Below are positions 8,913 to 17,887 of a DNA stretch of 64,000 nucleotides, one piece after another. Numbering within the stretch: the stretch's first letter is position 1; each line of letters opens with the position of its first letter. The position numbers and the translations under genes are program-made. The DNA comes from Enterococcus italicus DSM 15952 (lineage in GTDB: Bacteria > Bacillota > Bacilli > Lactobacillales > Enterococcaceae). Location of the stretch: positions 1,609,160-1,673,159 of the forward strand of contig NZ_GL622241.1 in NCBI RefSeq assembly GCF_000185365.1. The letters run 5' to 3'. The notes beneath the pieces were generated by a model. It did not search any database, was not told the origin of the DNA, and was given only the letters and a program-made list of their open reading frames with translations.

Positions 8913-9143
8913 TTATTGGATTAAATCGTAAATTTCCATAGCAACAATATCAATGTTATCAAATTGATACGGTTGATTTGATTCTGCTTCGGTTAATTCA
9001 AATGTTTCAGTTGAACGATCATAGGTAACTGTGCACTTTTCAACGCCATCTTTTTCAAAACGTCGTACTTGAACTTCATTATCTTGTGCTTCGACCATTG
9101 CTTCAAGACGTTTGATAATAGCGACTAATTGCGAACTCTTCAT
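8913..9143 (-). CDS. ykuJ: YkuJ family protein (DUF1797)
   Basis: This encodes a 76-residue protein of the YkuJ/DUF1797 family, a small Firmicutes family of unknown function. The pattern matches: a helical N-terminus (SQLVAIIKRLEAM), a beta-rich centre (RRFEKDGVEKCTVTYD) and the ending YQFDNIDIVAMEIYDLIQ, which closely resembles the B. subtilis YkuJ end. I start it at the ATG at 9143, preceded by GGGAGG at good spacing. It has its own terminator. A perfect 23-base palindrome lies 23 bases before the start, which suggests control by an unidentified repressor. Function is unknown. Confidence 0.9.
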   Translation of the reverse strand: MKSSQLVAIIKRLEAMVEAQDNEVQVRRFEKDGVEKCTVTYDRSTETFELTEAESNQPYQFDNIDIVAMEIYDLIQ

Positions 9144-9165
9144 TCGGCAATCCTCCCTTTCCTTA

Positions 9166-9188
9166 CTTCTGTTACATTGTAACAGAAG
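9166..9188. promoter_or_regulatory. Perfect 23-bp palindrome upstream of ykuJ
   Basis: CTTCTGTTACA-t-TGTAACAGAAG has two 11-base arms that match perfectly around one central base. It lies immediately upstream of the ykuJ ribosome site, and a TACAAT hexamer inside it could serve as a -10. No T tract follows, so a protein-binding operator is more likely than a terminator. I cannot assign the regulator. Confidence 0.6.
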
Positions 9189-9230
9189 CAAGGTTAACTT
9201 GCATTTGTTTTCAGGAAAAAAAATATCTTT

Positions 9231-10106
9231 TTAAGATTTTTTTTCATTCTCCCACCAAAGTTTGATTAAAGCCTGTGTACCATCATTTTCAAATCCTTGA
9301 TCTGCTAATTGTTCATACAGTCTTGTTGCTAAGGAAGTGCTAGGTAAGTCAAAATTCATCGCTTTGGCTTCATCGAGCGCTATTTTCAAATCTTTAATAA
9401 AGTGTTTTACGAAGAAACCTGGTGAATAGTCTTCTTTAAGAATTCTTGGCCCATAATTCAACATCGACCAATTTTCTGCACTCCCGCCACCAAGAGTATG
9501 GATGACTTTTGGTAAATCTAAGCCTGCAGCATTGGCATAGACAAGCATTTCAGTCATTCCCGTCATCGTACCTGCAATCATGATTTGATTCGCCATTTTT
9601 GTATGCTGGCCGCTTCCTGCACCACCATGAAAGGAGTACGTCTTACCTACAATTTCAAAAAATGGGAGAACTTTCTCGTACGTTTCTTCCTCACCACCTA
9701 CCATGATGGTTAAGGTCGCATTCTTGGCCCCTAAATCCCCGCCTGAAACTGGAGCATCTAAGCTGGCCGCTCCCACTTTTTGAGCTTCATGATAAATTTT
9801 TTCGGCTAGAGACGGCGTACTTGTCGTAAAGTCAACAAGTGTTTTCCCTGCTAAATTCGCTTTAAATAAACCTTTATCACCAAAGTAAATTTCTTCCACA
9901 TCTTTAGGATAGCCAACCATTGAAAAAACAAACTCAGCATTCGTAGCAACTTCTGTCGGAGTGTCACACCAAGTCGCTCCATCGTTTACAAGATCATCAG
10001 TTTTTGATTTAGTACGATTGTAGACATATAATTCATGCCCAGCATTTTGCAAATGTTGTACCATAGCATGGCCCATTACACCAGTACCGATAAATCCAAG
10101 TTTCAT
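9231..10106 (-). CDS. NAD(P)-dependent oxidoreductase, 3-hydroxyisobutyrate dehydrogenase family
   Basis: This 291-residue protein belongs to the beta-hydroxyacid dehydrogenase family, which includes 3-hydroxyisobutyrate and tartronate semialdehyde reductases. It has an N-terminal Rossmann motif GFIGTGVMG (4-12), the substrate-binding segment DAPVSGGDLGAKNATL (about 118-133) and the catalytic lysine region GSGQHTKMANQ. An all-helical C-terminal domain follows, with FVKHFIKDLKIALDEA. The substrate cannot be told from sequence. The gene lies between ykuJ and the glucolipid synthase genes, an order also found in E. faecalis as I recall it. The start is the ATG at 10106 after a GGAGGAATG-like ribosome site. 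Confidence 0.88.
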   Translation of the reverse strand: MKLGFIGTGVMGHAMVQHLQNAGHELYVYNRTKSKTDDLVNDGATWCDTPTEVATNAEFVFSMVGYPKDVEEIYFGDKGLFKANLAGKTLVDFTTSTPSLAEKIYHEAQKVGAASLDAPVSGGDLGAKNATLTIMVGGEEETYEKVLPFFEIVGKTYSFHGGAGSGQHTKMANQIMIAGTMTGMTEMLVYANAAGLDLPKVIHTLGGGSAENWSMLNYGPRILKEDYSPGFFVKHFIKDLKIALDEAKAMNFDLPSTSLATRLYEQLADQGFENDGTQALIKLWWENEKKS

Positions 10107-10173
10107 TTTTCATTCCTCCAATCAAAAATCACAAGTCTAGTATAAGCTATCCTTGTGATCTTAAGCGAATATT

Positions 10174-11409
10174 TTAATCGATAGATGATCTTTTTAAGCT
10201 TGGTAACTTCATTTTCATCTTTTTTAAGATAACTTCTTCTTGCTTTTCTTCTCGTTCCAACTGATTTAGGGCAATCAAATCTTCATAAAATTCAATAATT
10301 TTCGCTCCGAATTTTTCAGCAGATATCTCATATAGTTTCTTTGCTAAGATAGCGGGATCCATCGCTATCTTTTGATCTACATAATTGATGACTGCATTTG
10401 CAAAGTCTTCATCGGTCTCAAAGGTAGTTCCTAAGCAATCGTAATTGATTAAATTATTTAGGTAATCATTTCCTTCAACGATCAGCTGTGTTCCAGCTGC
10501 CATCGCTTCCGTGTACGTCAAGCCTTGCGTTTCAGAGGTTGACGTACTAACAAAATAGTCGGCTGCATGATAATAGATTGCTACTTCATTATTCGGAACT
10601 TCTCCGACAAAAGTGACAAACTTCTCGACTTGTTTCTGCTTGACCAAAACTTCTAAATCTTCGCGATATGGTCCATCACCCACGATAACTAACTTCACAT
10701 TTGGTTTCATTTTTAAAATAGCTGGTAGTCCATAGATTATTGCCTGAATATTTTTTTCATATGACAAACGACTCAATGATAGCAACATCACCTGATTTTC
10801 ATCAATCCCTAATGACCTACGTGTCTTTTGTGACATTTCAGGTGTGATATCTGGACGTTCAAATTTGTCTATTTCAATACCTGTTGGAATAATTCGCATT
10901 GGGATCGATACACCATACTCTTTTAAGGTCTTAATGACTCTTTCACTAGGGCAAATCACACCACTGGAATGATTCACAAACAAGCGAGAAAAATATTTGA
11001 CATGAGCTGGTCGTATAACTTTTCCATTGGCAATATAATGCAAATAGTCTTCATACATCGTGTGATACGTATGAACAACAGGAATTTTCATTTTTTTACC
11101 AACCATTTTACCTAAAATACCAGCACCAAACTCAGTGTGTGTATGAATTAAATCTAGCTCAAGCTCTTTCGCTATCAAATAGGCATACCACATTCCTCTT
11201 ACAACGACACGGCGATCGGTGAAAGAGACAAATGGCACACTCGGCATGCGAATAATTCCTTCATCAAATCGCGGAGCATTTGGGTCAGTAGTCGTAAAAA
11301 TATACACTTGATGACCATGCTCTTCTAGCTGGTCTTTTAATGTCTTAATGGATGTCGCTACTCCACTCACCTGTGGAAAATAAGTATCCGTGAAGAAACC
11401 AATTTTCAA
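10174..11409 (-). CDS. bgsB: Glycosyltransferase, probable monoglucosyl-diacylglycerol synthase (BgsB type)
   Basis: This GT4-family enzyme probably transfers glucose from UDP-glucose to diacylglycerol, the first step to the glucolipids that anchor lipoteichoic acid. The 411-residue product begins KIGFFTDTYFPQVSGVATS, the typical start of the family. It has the GT-B donor-site region TSTSETQGLTYTEAMAAG in the C-terminal half, with the E-x7-E-like pattern. A TTG at 11409 with AGAGGAG eight bases before it is the best start; a GTG three codons earlier is spaced less well. The gene follows its partner glycosyltransferase by 16 bases, as in enterococcal bgsA-bgsB and in the streptococcal CpoA locus. 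Substrate is inferred from these homologues. Confidence 0.88.
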   Translation of the reverse strand: MKIGFFTDTYFPQVSGVATSIKTLKDQLEEHGHQVYIFTTTDPNAPRFDEGIIRMPSVPFVSFTDRRVVVRGMWYAYLIAKELELDLIHTHTEFGAGILGKMVGKKMKIPVVHTYHTMYEDYLHYIANGKVIRPAHVKYFSRLFVNHSSGVICPSERVIKTLKEYGVSIPMRIIPTGIEIDKFERPDITPEMSQKTRRSLGIDENQVMLLSLSRLSYEKNIQAIIYGLPAILKMKPNVKLVIVGDGPYREDLEVLVKQKQVEKFVTFVGEVPNNEVAIYYHAADYFVSTSTSETQGLTYTEAMAAGTQLIVEGNDYLNNLINYDCLGTTFETDEDFANAVINYVDQKIAMDPAILAKKLYEISAEKFGAKIIEFYEDLIALNQLEREEKQEEVILKKMKMKLPSLKRSSID

Positions 11410-11425
11410 GAATAGCACTCCTCTC

Positions 11426-12457
11426 TTATGAACGATATTTTTTATAGGTAGTCATATAATAGTTATACCAAAGCTTTGCAACTGCCGCTTCAGAATATTT
11501 CTGAGCGGCTCTTTGAGATGCTTGACGCCACTGAGCCAATTTAGGACGATTAGAATCCAAGACAGCTATCTTTTGTTGCATATCCGCTCGATCTTTACAG
11601 CCAATATAAAAGCCTTCAATGACTGATTGATACAACTCTAGCTCTCTTACCATCACCGGCGTACCGCAATTAAAAGCCTCTAAAATGCTCATTGGAAATA
11701 ATTCGTTATATGAAGGCAGTAAAAAAATGGTGGCAATATTATAATAATCAACTAATGTCTCACGGTCAACAATTCCAGGAAAGTACAAATTTTTAGGTGG
11801 GTTTTTATATACTTTTTCATAGTCAGCATACCCGTCTGTAATCTTCCCGAATGAAAAACCGCCCGCCCAAATAAACTTCCATTGAGGGTTGTCTTTGGCA
11901 AGTTGGATAAAATCGTCCAGTCCTTTTCTTTTTTGAATCTGACCCACACCCAAAATGACCATATCGCCTTCATCATACCCTAATCGAGAGCGAATCTGAT
12001 TTTTTTGTTCTTCAGTCTTTTCATAAAACTCGCTTTGTGAGACAAAGTTAGGAATATAGGTGATCTTGTCCTGGTCGCATCCTGTGCGCAATAATGCGGG
12101 GATAAAGCTTGGATTCACGACGACCAACTCATCCATCCGTCGATAAAAATCAAGCAAATACCAATTAAAAATTTTTTGGAATGGTTTATATAATTCAATA
12201 CTTCCCTCTAGTGTCTCTGGTAAAAAATGAACATAACCAACTCTTACTCCTCTAGCTTTTTTTAAAAAAGTAGACAAATAAAAGGGGAAATTCACTGTAT
12301 GATAATGGGAAATATCTGCTTTTTTCCAAGAATTAATCTTTATTTTAAATTCAGTCGGAAATTCTCTACGCAACATCTTAACAAGCTCTAAATAGGCACT
12401 GCCAACTCCTTGCCCTTTGACCTCATCAGCGCGCGAAAACATAGTGATTTTTAACAT
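11426..12457 (-). CDS. bgsA: Glycosyltransferase, probable diglucosyl-diacylglycerol synthase (BgsA/CpoA type)
   Basis: This encodes a second GT4-family enzyme of 343 residues, beginning MLKITMFSRADEVKGQGVGS, which resembles BgsA of E. faecalis and CpoA of pneumococcus. In those it adds the second sugar to monoglucosyl-diacylglycerol. The donor-site segment LPSYNELFPMSILEAFNCG is present. The ATG at 12457 has GAGAGGAA just upstream. It is the first gene of the two-gene glucolipid operon, with its own extended -10 promoter. Products of both genes act at the inner face of the membrane. Which sugar is added is known only from homologues. Confidence 0.87.
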   Translation of the reverse strand: MLKITMFSRADEVKGQGVGSAYLELVKMLRREFPTEFKIKINSWKKADISHYHTVNFPFYLSTFLKKARGVRVGYVHFLPETLEGSIELYKPFQKIFNWYLLDFYRRMDELVVVNPSFIPALLRTGCDQDKITYIPNFVSQSEFYEKTEEQKNQIRSRLGYDEGDMVILGVGQIQKRKGLDDFIQLAKDNPQWKFIWAGGFSFGKITDGYADYEKVYKNPPKNLYFPGIVDRETLVDYYNIATIFLLPSYNELFPMSILEAFNCGTPVMVRELELYQSVIEGFYIGCKDRADMQQKIAVLDSNRPKLAQWRQASQRAAQKYSEAAVAKLWYNYYMTTYKKYRS

Positions 12458-12508
12458 GCGAGTTCCTCTCTCCAAGCTAACAGCTAGTTAACAAATCTAT
12501 TTTTATCT

Positions 12509-12536
12509 ATTATATCATAGCTTTGTGTCATTCAAA
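12509..12536 (-). promoter_or_regulatory. Promoter of the bgsA-bgsB operon
   Basis: On the minus strand TTTGAA (12531-12536) is followed 16 bases later by TATAAT (12509-12514). A TG two bases before the -10 gives an extended -10 element. Confidence 0.7.
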
Positions 12537-12561
12537 TAGCTCGGGCTAATGATTCTGAAAC

Positions 12562-12602
12562 AAAAAAAGAGCTACATAGAAGGATATCCTTCTATGTAGC
12601 TC
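12562..12602 (-). terminator. Terminator of ptsHI
   Basis: A perfect 16-base stem (GAGCTACATAGAAGGA and its complement) with almost no loop is followed on the minus strand by seven T. It lies 13 bases after the ptsI stop. Confidence 0.92.
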
Positions 12603-12615
12603 ACTTAAGACTAGC

Positions 12616-14343
12616 CTATTCAGCGTACTCTTGAACCAATGCGACAACTTCTTCCATTGTATCACAATCATTCAAGGCACGATTTGCTAACTCTTGCATT
12701 TTTGTTGTGTCCAATTTTTTCATTAAGCTACGTGTCTTCAAGATTGAAGTAGCACTCATAGAGAACTCATCTAAGCCAATACCCATTAATAATGGAACCG
12801 CCGTTTGATCGCCCGCCATCTCTCCACACATACCAGCCCATTTACCTTCAGCATGCGCAGAATCAACAACATGTTTGATTAGGCGTAAAATTGAAGGGTT
12901 ATAAGGTTGATACAAGTAAGAAACTTGTTCGTTCATTCGGTCAGCAGCCATTGTGTATTGAATTAGGTCATTCGTTCCAATACTGAAGAAATCAACTTCT
13001 TTTGCAAACTTATCCGCAAGAACAGCTGCTGCAGGGATTTCAATCATAATACCAACTTGAATATCATCAGCGACTGCAACACCTTCGTCAACGAGTTTTT
13101 GTTTCTCTTCGTTGTACAATGCTTTTGCAGCTCTAAATTCTTTCAAAGTTGCTACCATTGGGAACATAATGCGTAAATTACCATGCACAGATGCACGCAA
13201 TAATGCACGCAATTGTGTACGGAACATATCGTCTCCTAATGAAGACAAGCTAATTCTTAACGCACGGTATCCTAAGAATGGGTTCATTTCGTGTGGTAAT
13301 TTCAAATAAGGTAGCTCTTTGTCGCCACCGATGTCCATTGTACGAACAACAACTGGTTTGCCATCCATACCTTCCAATACTGCTTTATATGCGTTGTATT
13401 GGTCGTCTTCAGTTGGAAAATCAGGAGAATCCATGTACAAAAATTCTGTCCGGTACAAACCAACCGCTTCAGCACCATTATTGTTTACACCAGTCAAATC
13501 TTTTGGTGTACCAATATTGGCTGCTAATTCAAAATGCTTGCCATCTGCAGTCACAGTTTTAGCAAGTTTTAGTTTTTCCCATTCAGCTTTTTGTGCTGCG
13601 AAGTCTTCGCCAGCTTTAAGAAACTCTGCTTTTTCTTCTTCAGTTGGTTTGACAATAACATCTCCAGTAATACCGTTTACTGCCACAATTTCATCAGCTT
13701 TAACTTTCGCTGTAATTTCTTTTGTACCTACGATTGCAGGGATTTCTAACGAACGAGCCATAATAGCCGAGTGAGAAGTCCGTCCACCGATATCTGTTAC
13801 AAAAGCTTTTACATATTGACGGTCTAGTTGTGCCGTATCACTTGGTGTCAAATCATGCGCGATAACAACGACTTCTTCATTAATCATTGAAGGATTTGGC
13901 AGCGTTACTTGTAACAAGTGAGCCAAAATACGCTTCGTTACGTCGCGGATATCTGCTGCGCGTTCTTGCATGTACGCGTTGTCATCCATTGCTTCAAACA
14001 TAGAAATATACATATCTGTCACTTCTTTGAGTGCAGACTCTGCATTTACTTTGTTATCAGTAATGTTTTGTTTAATTTGTCCAATTAATTCTGGATCACT
14101 TAGCACCATCAAGTGTGCATCAAAAACCTGTGCTTCGGCTTCGCCTAAAGTCTTGGCAGCTTTATCACGAATAAATTGCAAATCTTGTGTTGACTTTGCT
14201 AAAGCTTCATCTAAACGTTTTTCTTCAGCATCTGTGTCAGAAACACTTACTTTAGAAAATGATAAATCTGGTTGAACTAATAGGTATGCTTTTGCAACAG
14301 CTACTCCATCACTTGCCGCAATTCCTTTTAGCTTTTCAACCAT
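12616..14343 (-). CDS. ptsI: Phosphoenolpyruvate-protein phosphotransferase, PTS enzyme I
   Basis: Enzyme I takes phosphate from phosphoenolpyruvate and passes it to HPr, starting the phosphate chain for all PTS sugars. The 575-residue product has the phosphorylated histidine His191 in [13 protein letters not shown], the PEP-binding segment with YRTEFLYMD and the C-terminal GMCGEMAGD with its active-site cysteine. Its ATG overlaps the ptsH stop by one base (TAATG), so translation is coupled. A strong terminator follows. It is cytoplasmic and of normal length. Confidence 0.98.
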   Translation of the reverse strand: MVEKLKGIAASDGVAVAKAYLLVQPDLSFSKVSVSDTDAEEKRLDEALAKSTQDLQFIRDKAAKTLGEAEAQVFDAHLMVLSDPELIGQIKQNITDNKVNAESALKEVTDMYISMFEAMDDNAYMQERAADIRDVTKRILAHLLQVTLPNPSMINEEVVVIAHDLTPSDTAQLDRQYVKAFVTDIGGRTSHSAIMARSLEIPAIVGTKEITAKVKADEIVAVNGITGDVIVKPTEEEKAEFLKAGEDFAAQKAEWEKLKLAKTVTADGKHFELAANIGTPKDLTGVNNNGAEAVGLYRTEFLYMDSPDFPTEDDQYNAYKAVLEGMDGKPVVVRTMDIGGDKELPYLKLPHEMNPFLGYRALRISLSSLGDDMFRTQLRALLRASVHGNLRIMFPMVATLKEFRAAKALYNEEKQKLVDEGVAVADDIQVGIMIEIPAAAVLADKFAKEVDFFSIGTNDLIQYTMAADRMNEQVSYLYQPYNPSILRLIKHVVDSAHAEGKWAGMCGEMAGDQTAVPLLMGIGLDEFSMSATSILKTRSLMKKLDTTKMQELANRALNDCDTMEEVVALVQEYAE

Positions 14344-14609
14344 TATTCAGATAAACCTTCCTTTTGCATTGTTTCAGTAATTGCTGCAATTGCTTCAGCT
14401 TCGTCAGCACCTTCAGCTGAAATAGTCACGTCAGAACCTTGACCAACACCAAGAGACATAACACCCATGATAGATTTTAAATTAACTGATTTACCTTTGT
14501 ATTCTAGGTTAACATCAGAATTAAATTTACTTGCTGTTTGCACCAATAATGTTGCAGGACGTGCATGGATTCCTGTTTCAGCTACTACATGAAAATCTTT
14601 CTTTTCCAT
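14343..14609 (-). CDS. ptsH: Phosphocarrier protein HPr
   Basis: HPr relays phosphate from enzyme I to the sugar-specific EIIA proteins. In Firmicutes it is also phosphorylated on serine by HPr kinase to act with CcpA in catabolite repression. The 88-residue product shows both sites: His15 in TGIHARPAT and Ser46 in KSIMGVMS. I start it at the ATG at 14609, which has AGGAGA nine bases upstream. A clear promoter lies about 100 bases upstream. Confidence 0.98.
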   Translation of the reverse strand: MEKKDFHVVAETGIHARPATLLVQTASKFNSDVNLEYKGKSVNLKSIMGVMSLGVGQGSDVTISAEGADEAEAIAAITETMQKEGLSE

Positions 14610-14705
14610 AATGATCAATCTCCTTCATTCAACGAATAATTTTTTTAGAGTTTGCTCCTCTCATCTGAGTTTGTTCAGAAGAAAACAGTACCCCTTCAAT
14701 TGTTT

Positions 14706-14734
14706 AGATTACCATTTTTTTCGTTCTTAGACAA
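14706..14734 (-). promoter_or_regulatory. Promoter of ptsHI
   Basis: On the minus strand TTGTCT (14729-14734) and TAATCT (14706-14711) are 17 bases apart. This leaves a leader of about 90 bases before ptsH. Confidence 0.7.
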
Positions 14735-14763
14735 CCGTTTTACTGGGATATTCCTATTATTCA

Positions 14764-14940
14764 TTATTTTTTATAACGATACGTAATCTGCCCATTCAAA
14801 CTAGCCTCACCTACAAAGGCATTTCGGTCTTCTTCCTTCAGCCATACTTCTCGAAATGTTAAAAACTCTTCTCGGTTTACGACTAGCTCTGCACAGTTAC
14901 CTTGCCTCAATTCCTCAAGCTCTTGTTTATAATCTCGCAT
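14764..14940 (-). CDS. Small hypothetical protein between ptsH and clpE
   Basis: This is a 58-residue, charged protein that I do not recognise. It begins MRDYKQELEELRQGN and ends in a beta-like stretch GQITYRYKK. It has no signal peptide or membrane segment. The ATG at 14940 has GAGGTG six bases upstream; a GTG three codons earlier is an alternative. It is divergent from clpE and lies directly upstream of the ptsH promoter on the same strand. A gene in this position between ptsH and clpE also exists in E. faecalis as I recall it, which supports a real gene. No function can be given. Confidence 0.65.
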   Translation of the reverse strand: MRDYKQELEELRQGNCAELVVNREEFLTFREVWLKEEDRNAFVGEASLNGQITYRYKK

Positions 14941-15004
14941 ACTCCTCACCTCATGTTATAGTTTATATTTTTATTATAATTAAGAATAGTGAAAAACCAA
15001 ATTG

Positions 15005-15032
15005 TTGAAAGTTTTTTATTTTTTTGTATAAT
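15005..15032 (+). promoter_or_regulatory. Promoter of clpE
   Basis: TTGAAA (15005-15010) and a consensus TATAAT (15027-15032) are separated by 16 bases. The CtsR operator begins nine bases after the -10, over the expected transcription start. Confidence 0.85.
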
Positions 15033-15041
15033 TACTTTAAA

Positions 15042-15058
15042 GGTCAATATTGGTCAAT
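15042..15058 (+). promoter_or_regulatory. CtsR operator of clpE
   Basis: The direct repeat GGTCAAT-ATT-GGTCAAT fits the known CtsR heptad-repeat operator (RGTCAAA-NAN-RGTCAAA) with one change per repeat. Its place over the start of transcription explains heat-shock control of clpE. Confidence 0.88.
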
Positions 15059-15098
15059 CAATACTGACTTAATTTATGAAAAGAAAGGTCGTGAGCCC

Positions 15099-17315
15099 AT
15101 GCTTTGTCAAAATTGTGGAAAAAATGAAGCAACTATCCATTTGTATGCTAACGTTGCTGGCCAACGCAAACAAATTGATTATTGTCAAAGTTGCTATCAA
15201 AAAATTAAGGCTCAACAAGAAGGAAGTGCTGGTCAAATGATGCAAAAAGATCCATTTGGATTCGGAAATTTAGATGACTTTTTCCGTCAAATGTCACAAC
15301 AAATGAACTCTTCTAATAATACCCAAACCCCACCTACTCAAACTGGAGGCGGCAATAACCAACCACCTAGAGATAACGGTTTACAAGGTATTTTAGGTGA
15401 ATATGGGATTAACATGACTAAATTGGCACGCGAAGGAAAAATCGATCCTGTTGTCGGTCGCGACAAAGAAATTGAACGTGTCATTGAAATTTTAAATCGC
15501 CGAACTAAAAATAATCCTGTTCTAGTAGGTGAACCGGGTGTCGGAAAAACTGCGGTTGTAGAAGGATTAGCCCAAAAAATCATTGACGGTGAAGTCCCTC
15601 AAAAACTACTAAACAAAGAAGTCGTTCGATTGGACGTTGCTTCACTGGTACAAGGTACTGGAATCCGAGGTCAATTCGAAGAACGGCTGCAAAAATTGCT
15701 GCAAGAAATCAAAGATGCTGAAACTATTATTCTATTCATTGATGAAATTCATGAAATTGTTGGTGCAGGATCGGCTGGAGATGGGAATTTGGATGCCGGT
15801 AATATCTTAAAACCCGCACTCGCTCGTGGCGAAATCCAACTTGTCGGAGCAACAACCTTAAATGAATACCGAATCATCGAAAAAGATGCTGCCCTTGAGC
15901 GAAGAATGCAACCAGTCAAAGTCAACGAACCTTCTATTGAAGAAACAATTCGTATTTTAAAAGGGTTGCAACCAAGGTATGAATCTTATCATCATGTGCA
16001 CTATACTGATGAAGCAATCAGAGCTGCAGCAGAACTATCAAATCGCTACATTCAAGATCGCTATCTGCCAGATAAAGCAATTGACTTACTCGATGAAACA
16101 GGTTCAAAAGAAAACTTAACCATTCAGTTTACTGACCCTAAATTAATCGAACAAAAATTACAATATGCCCAAGAGCAAAAAAACTTAGCGTCACGTGAAG
16201 AAGATTATGAAAAAGCTGCTTACTATCGTGATCAAGTGACCAAATTACAAAAGCTTAAAGAAAAACAAGTATCCGATGAAGATATTCCTGTCATTACGGA
16301 AAAAACGATGGAAAAATTGGTCGAACAACGAACAGGTATTCCAGTCGGGGAACTAAAAGAAAAAGAACAGACACAATTGCGTAATCTTGCAGACGATATT
16401 AAAAAACATGTCATCGGTCAAGATGAAGCTGTAGACAAAGTAGCAAAAGCTATCCGTCGTAATCGTATCGGACTTGGCAAGAAAAATCGTCCAATTGGTT
16501 CGTTCTTATTTGTCGGTCCAACTGGTGTCGGTAAGACCGAGCTTGCTAAGCAATTAGCCTATGAATTATTTGGATCAACAGAATCCATGATTCGATTTGA
16601 TATGTCTGAGTACATGGAAAAACATAGCGTCTCAAAATTAATCGGTTCGCCTCCTGGTTATGTCGGCTATGAAGAAGCTGGTCAACTAACAGAACAAGTA
16701 CGTCGCAATCCTTACAGCTTGATTCTTTTAGATGAAATCGAAAAAGCCCATCCCGATGTCTTGCATATGTTCCTCCAAATCCTAGACGATGGTCGATTGA
16801 CTGATGCACAAGGCCGAACCGTTAGCTTTAAAGATACCTTAATTATTATGACAAGTAATGCTGGTACAGGCAATGTCGAAGCAAGTGTTGGCTTTGGTGC
16901 GTCCATTACTGGTACAAATAAATCGGTGTTAAACCAATTATCAAACTATTTTGTCCCTGAATTTCTTAATCGCTTTGATGGCATTATCGAGTTTAAAGCC
17001 TTACGCAAAGAACAACTACAAGCTATTGTCGGCTTGATGATTGATGAAGTAAATGACATGTTGCACCAACAAAAACTGCACCTTGATGTGCCAGTGGCTG
17101 TTCGAGAAAAGATAGTCGAACTAGGCTACAATCCTTCAATGGGAGCTCGACCACTTAGAAGAACCATTCAAGATACGCTGGAAGACGGTGTAGCAGAATA
17201 TTACCTAGATCATCCTGAAGTGCATGACTTGCAAGCGACATTAGATGACAACGAGCACATTTTAATTGAAGCGCAAACTGAACCAGTTGTAATCAAAGAA
17301 AGTGTAGAAGACTAA
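15099..17315 (+). CDS. clpE: ATP-dependent Clp protease ATP-binding subunit ClpE
   Basis: ClpE is a HSP100 unfoldase that feeds misfolded proteins to ClpP during heat and other stress. From the ATG at 15099 (AAAGG ribosome site) it has 738 residues. An upstream in-frame start near 15024 would lie on the promoter, so I reject it. An N-terminal four-cysteine zinc finger (Cys3, 6, 29, 32) precedes a Gln/Asn/Pro linker and AAA domain 1 with Walker A GEPGVGKT (144-151). A UVR-like coiled region (about 370-400) and AAA domain 2 with [10 protein letters not shown] follow. The CtsR box places it in the CtsR regulon, and a terminator follows at once. Confidence 0.97.
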   Translation: MLCQNCGKNEATIHLYANVAGQRKQIDYCQSCYQKIKAQQEGSAGQMMQKDPFGFGNLDDFFRQMSQQMNSSNNTQTPPTQTGGGNNQPPRDNGLQGILGEYGINMTKLAREGKIDPVVGRDKEIERVIEILNRRTKNNPVLVGEPGVGKTAVVEGLAQKIIDGEVPQKLLNKEVVRLDVASLVQGTGIRGQFEERLQKLLQEIKDAETIILFIDEIHEIVGAGSAGDGNLDAGNILKPALARGEIQLVGATTLNEYRIIEKDAALERRMQPVKVNEPSIEETIRILKGLQPRYESYHHVHYTDEAIRAAAELSNRYIQDRYLPDKAIDLLDETGSKENLTIQFTDPKLIEQKLQYAQEQKNLASREEDYEKAAYYRDQVTKLQKLKEKQVSDEDIPVITEKTMEKLVEQRTGIPVGELKEKEQTQLRNLADDIKKHVIGQDEAVDKVAKAIRRNRIGLGKKNRPIGSFLFVGPTGVGKTELAKQLAYELFGSTESMIRFDMSEYMEKHSVSKLIGSPPGYVGYEEAGQLTEQVRRNPYSLILLDEIEKAHPDVLHMFLQILDDGRLTDAQGRTVSFKDTLIIMTSNAGTGNVEASVGFGASITGTNKSVLNQLSNYFVPEFLNRFDGIIEFKALRKEQLQAIVGLMIDEVNDMLHQQKLHLDVPVAVREKIVELGYNPSMGARPLRRTIQDTLEDGVAEYYLDHPEVHDLQATLDDNEHILIEAQTEPVVIKESVED

Positions 17316-17317
17316 GT

Positions 17318-17353
17318 AAAAGGAGTGTGATTAATTTTGTCACACTCCTTTTA
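17318..17353 (+). terminator. Terminator of clpE
   Basis: AAAAGGAGTGTGA and TCACACTCCTTTT form a perfect 13-base stem three bases after the clpE stop. The sequence belongs to the same family as the hairpins at 64-99 and 20198-20234. Confidence 0.88.
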
Positions 17354-17536
17354 CTATGGAAAATTTGAAGCAAATTCTTTTTTTTTTGATTCATTAGAAT
17401 TAGAAAACCACTTTTTTGGTCTTTTACCTAAATAAATGTGTGCTTTTCGTGTTTTCTACTTTCTATTTTTTATAAAACTAATTATAATTAATTATGAATA
17501 TAAGTTTTTTTATTCCACAACGAAGAAGGTGAGAAA

Positions 17537-17848
17537 ATGAAACTAATTAACGTAACCAATAGCCATTCTAGACTAGTCATGCAACAATTAGAGCACACAG
17601 ACGCGGAAATGGTAAAAGTGTATACTGCTGGAGACATTACAGTTGTATATACAGTAGCACCGACTCATTATGAAATATTATTAATCAATAAAAAAAGAGC
17701 GATCAAACCAACTGAAGTTGAAGATATTCGCGCCTACTTCTTAAAAAAAATTCCTAGCGAAAATTACAATAGCTCCGCGATATCCATGATTCAGACTCCT
17801 GGTCTAGTTGAAATTTCTATTCCTCGAACAAACACCATTAACCGCTAA
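17537..17848 (+). CDS. DUF1827 family protein
   Basis: This 103-residue protein matches the DUF1827 family of Lactobacillales, beginning MKLINVTNSHSRLVMQQLE and with GDITVVYTVAPTHYEILL in the middle. The family has no established function. It has no signal or membrane segment. It follows clpE on the same strand after about 220 bases, a pairing often seen in lactic acid bacteria, but the terminator between them means it probably has its own promoter in the AT-rich gap. The ribosome site is GAAGGTGAG before the ATG at 17537. Confidence 0.85.
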   Translation: MKLINVTNSHSRLVMQQLEHTDAEMVKVYTAGDITVVYTVAPTHYEILLINKKRAIKPTEVEDIRAYFLKKIPSENYNSSAISMIQTPGLVEISIPRTNTINR

Positions 17849-17886
17849 AAAGTGCCACTGCATTTATTTGCAGTGACACTTTTTTT
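17847..17886. terminator. Two-way terminator between DUF1827 gene and prfC
   Basis: AAAAAGTGcCACTGC and GCAGTGaCACTTTTT pair with one mismatch and carry A/T runs on both sides. It lies between two convergent genes and can serve both. Confidence 0.88.
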
Positions 17887-17887
17887 C

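Noticed and set aside
9219-9245. ATCTT/AAGAT mini-hairpin at the end of the oxidoreductase gene as a terminator
   Set aside because: Only about five A/T-rich pairs form; it is too weak to call in such AT-rich DNA.
13278-13774. Plus-strand frames up to 151 codons opposite ptsI
   Set aside because: These mirror ptsI codon structure and have low-complexity Ser/Thr composition; ptsI is certain.
15024-15098. Upstream extension of the clpE reading frame
   Set aside because: It begins on the -10 element and runs through the CtsR operator. The ATG at 15099 has a ribosome site and starts directly with the zinc finger.
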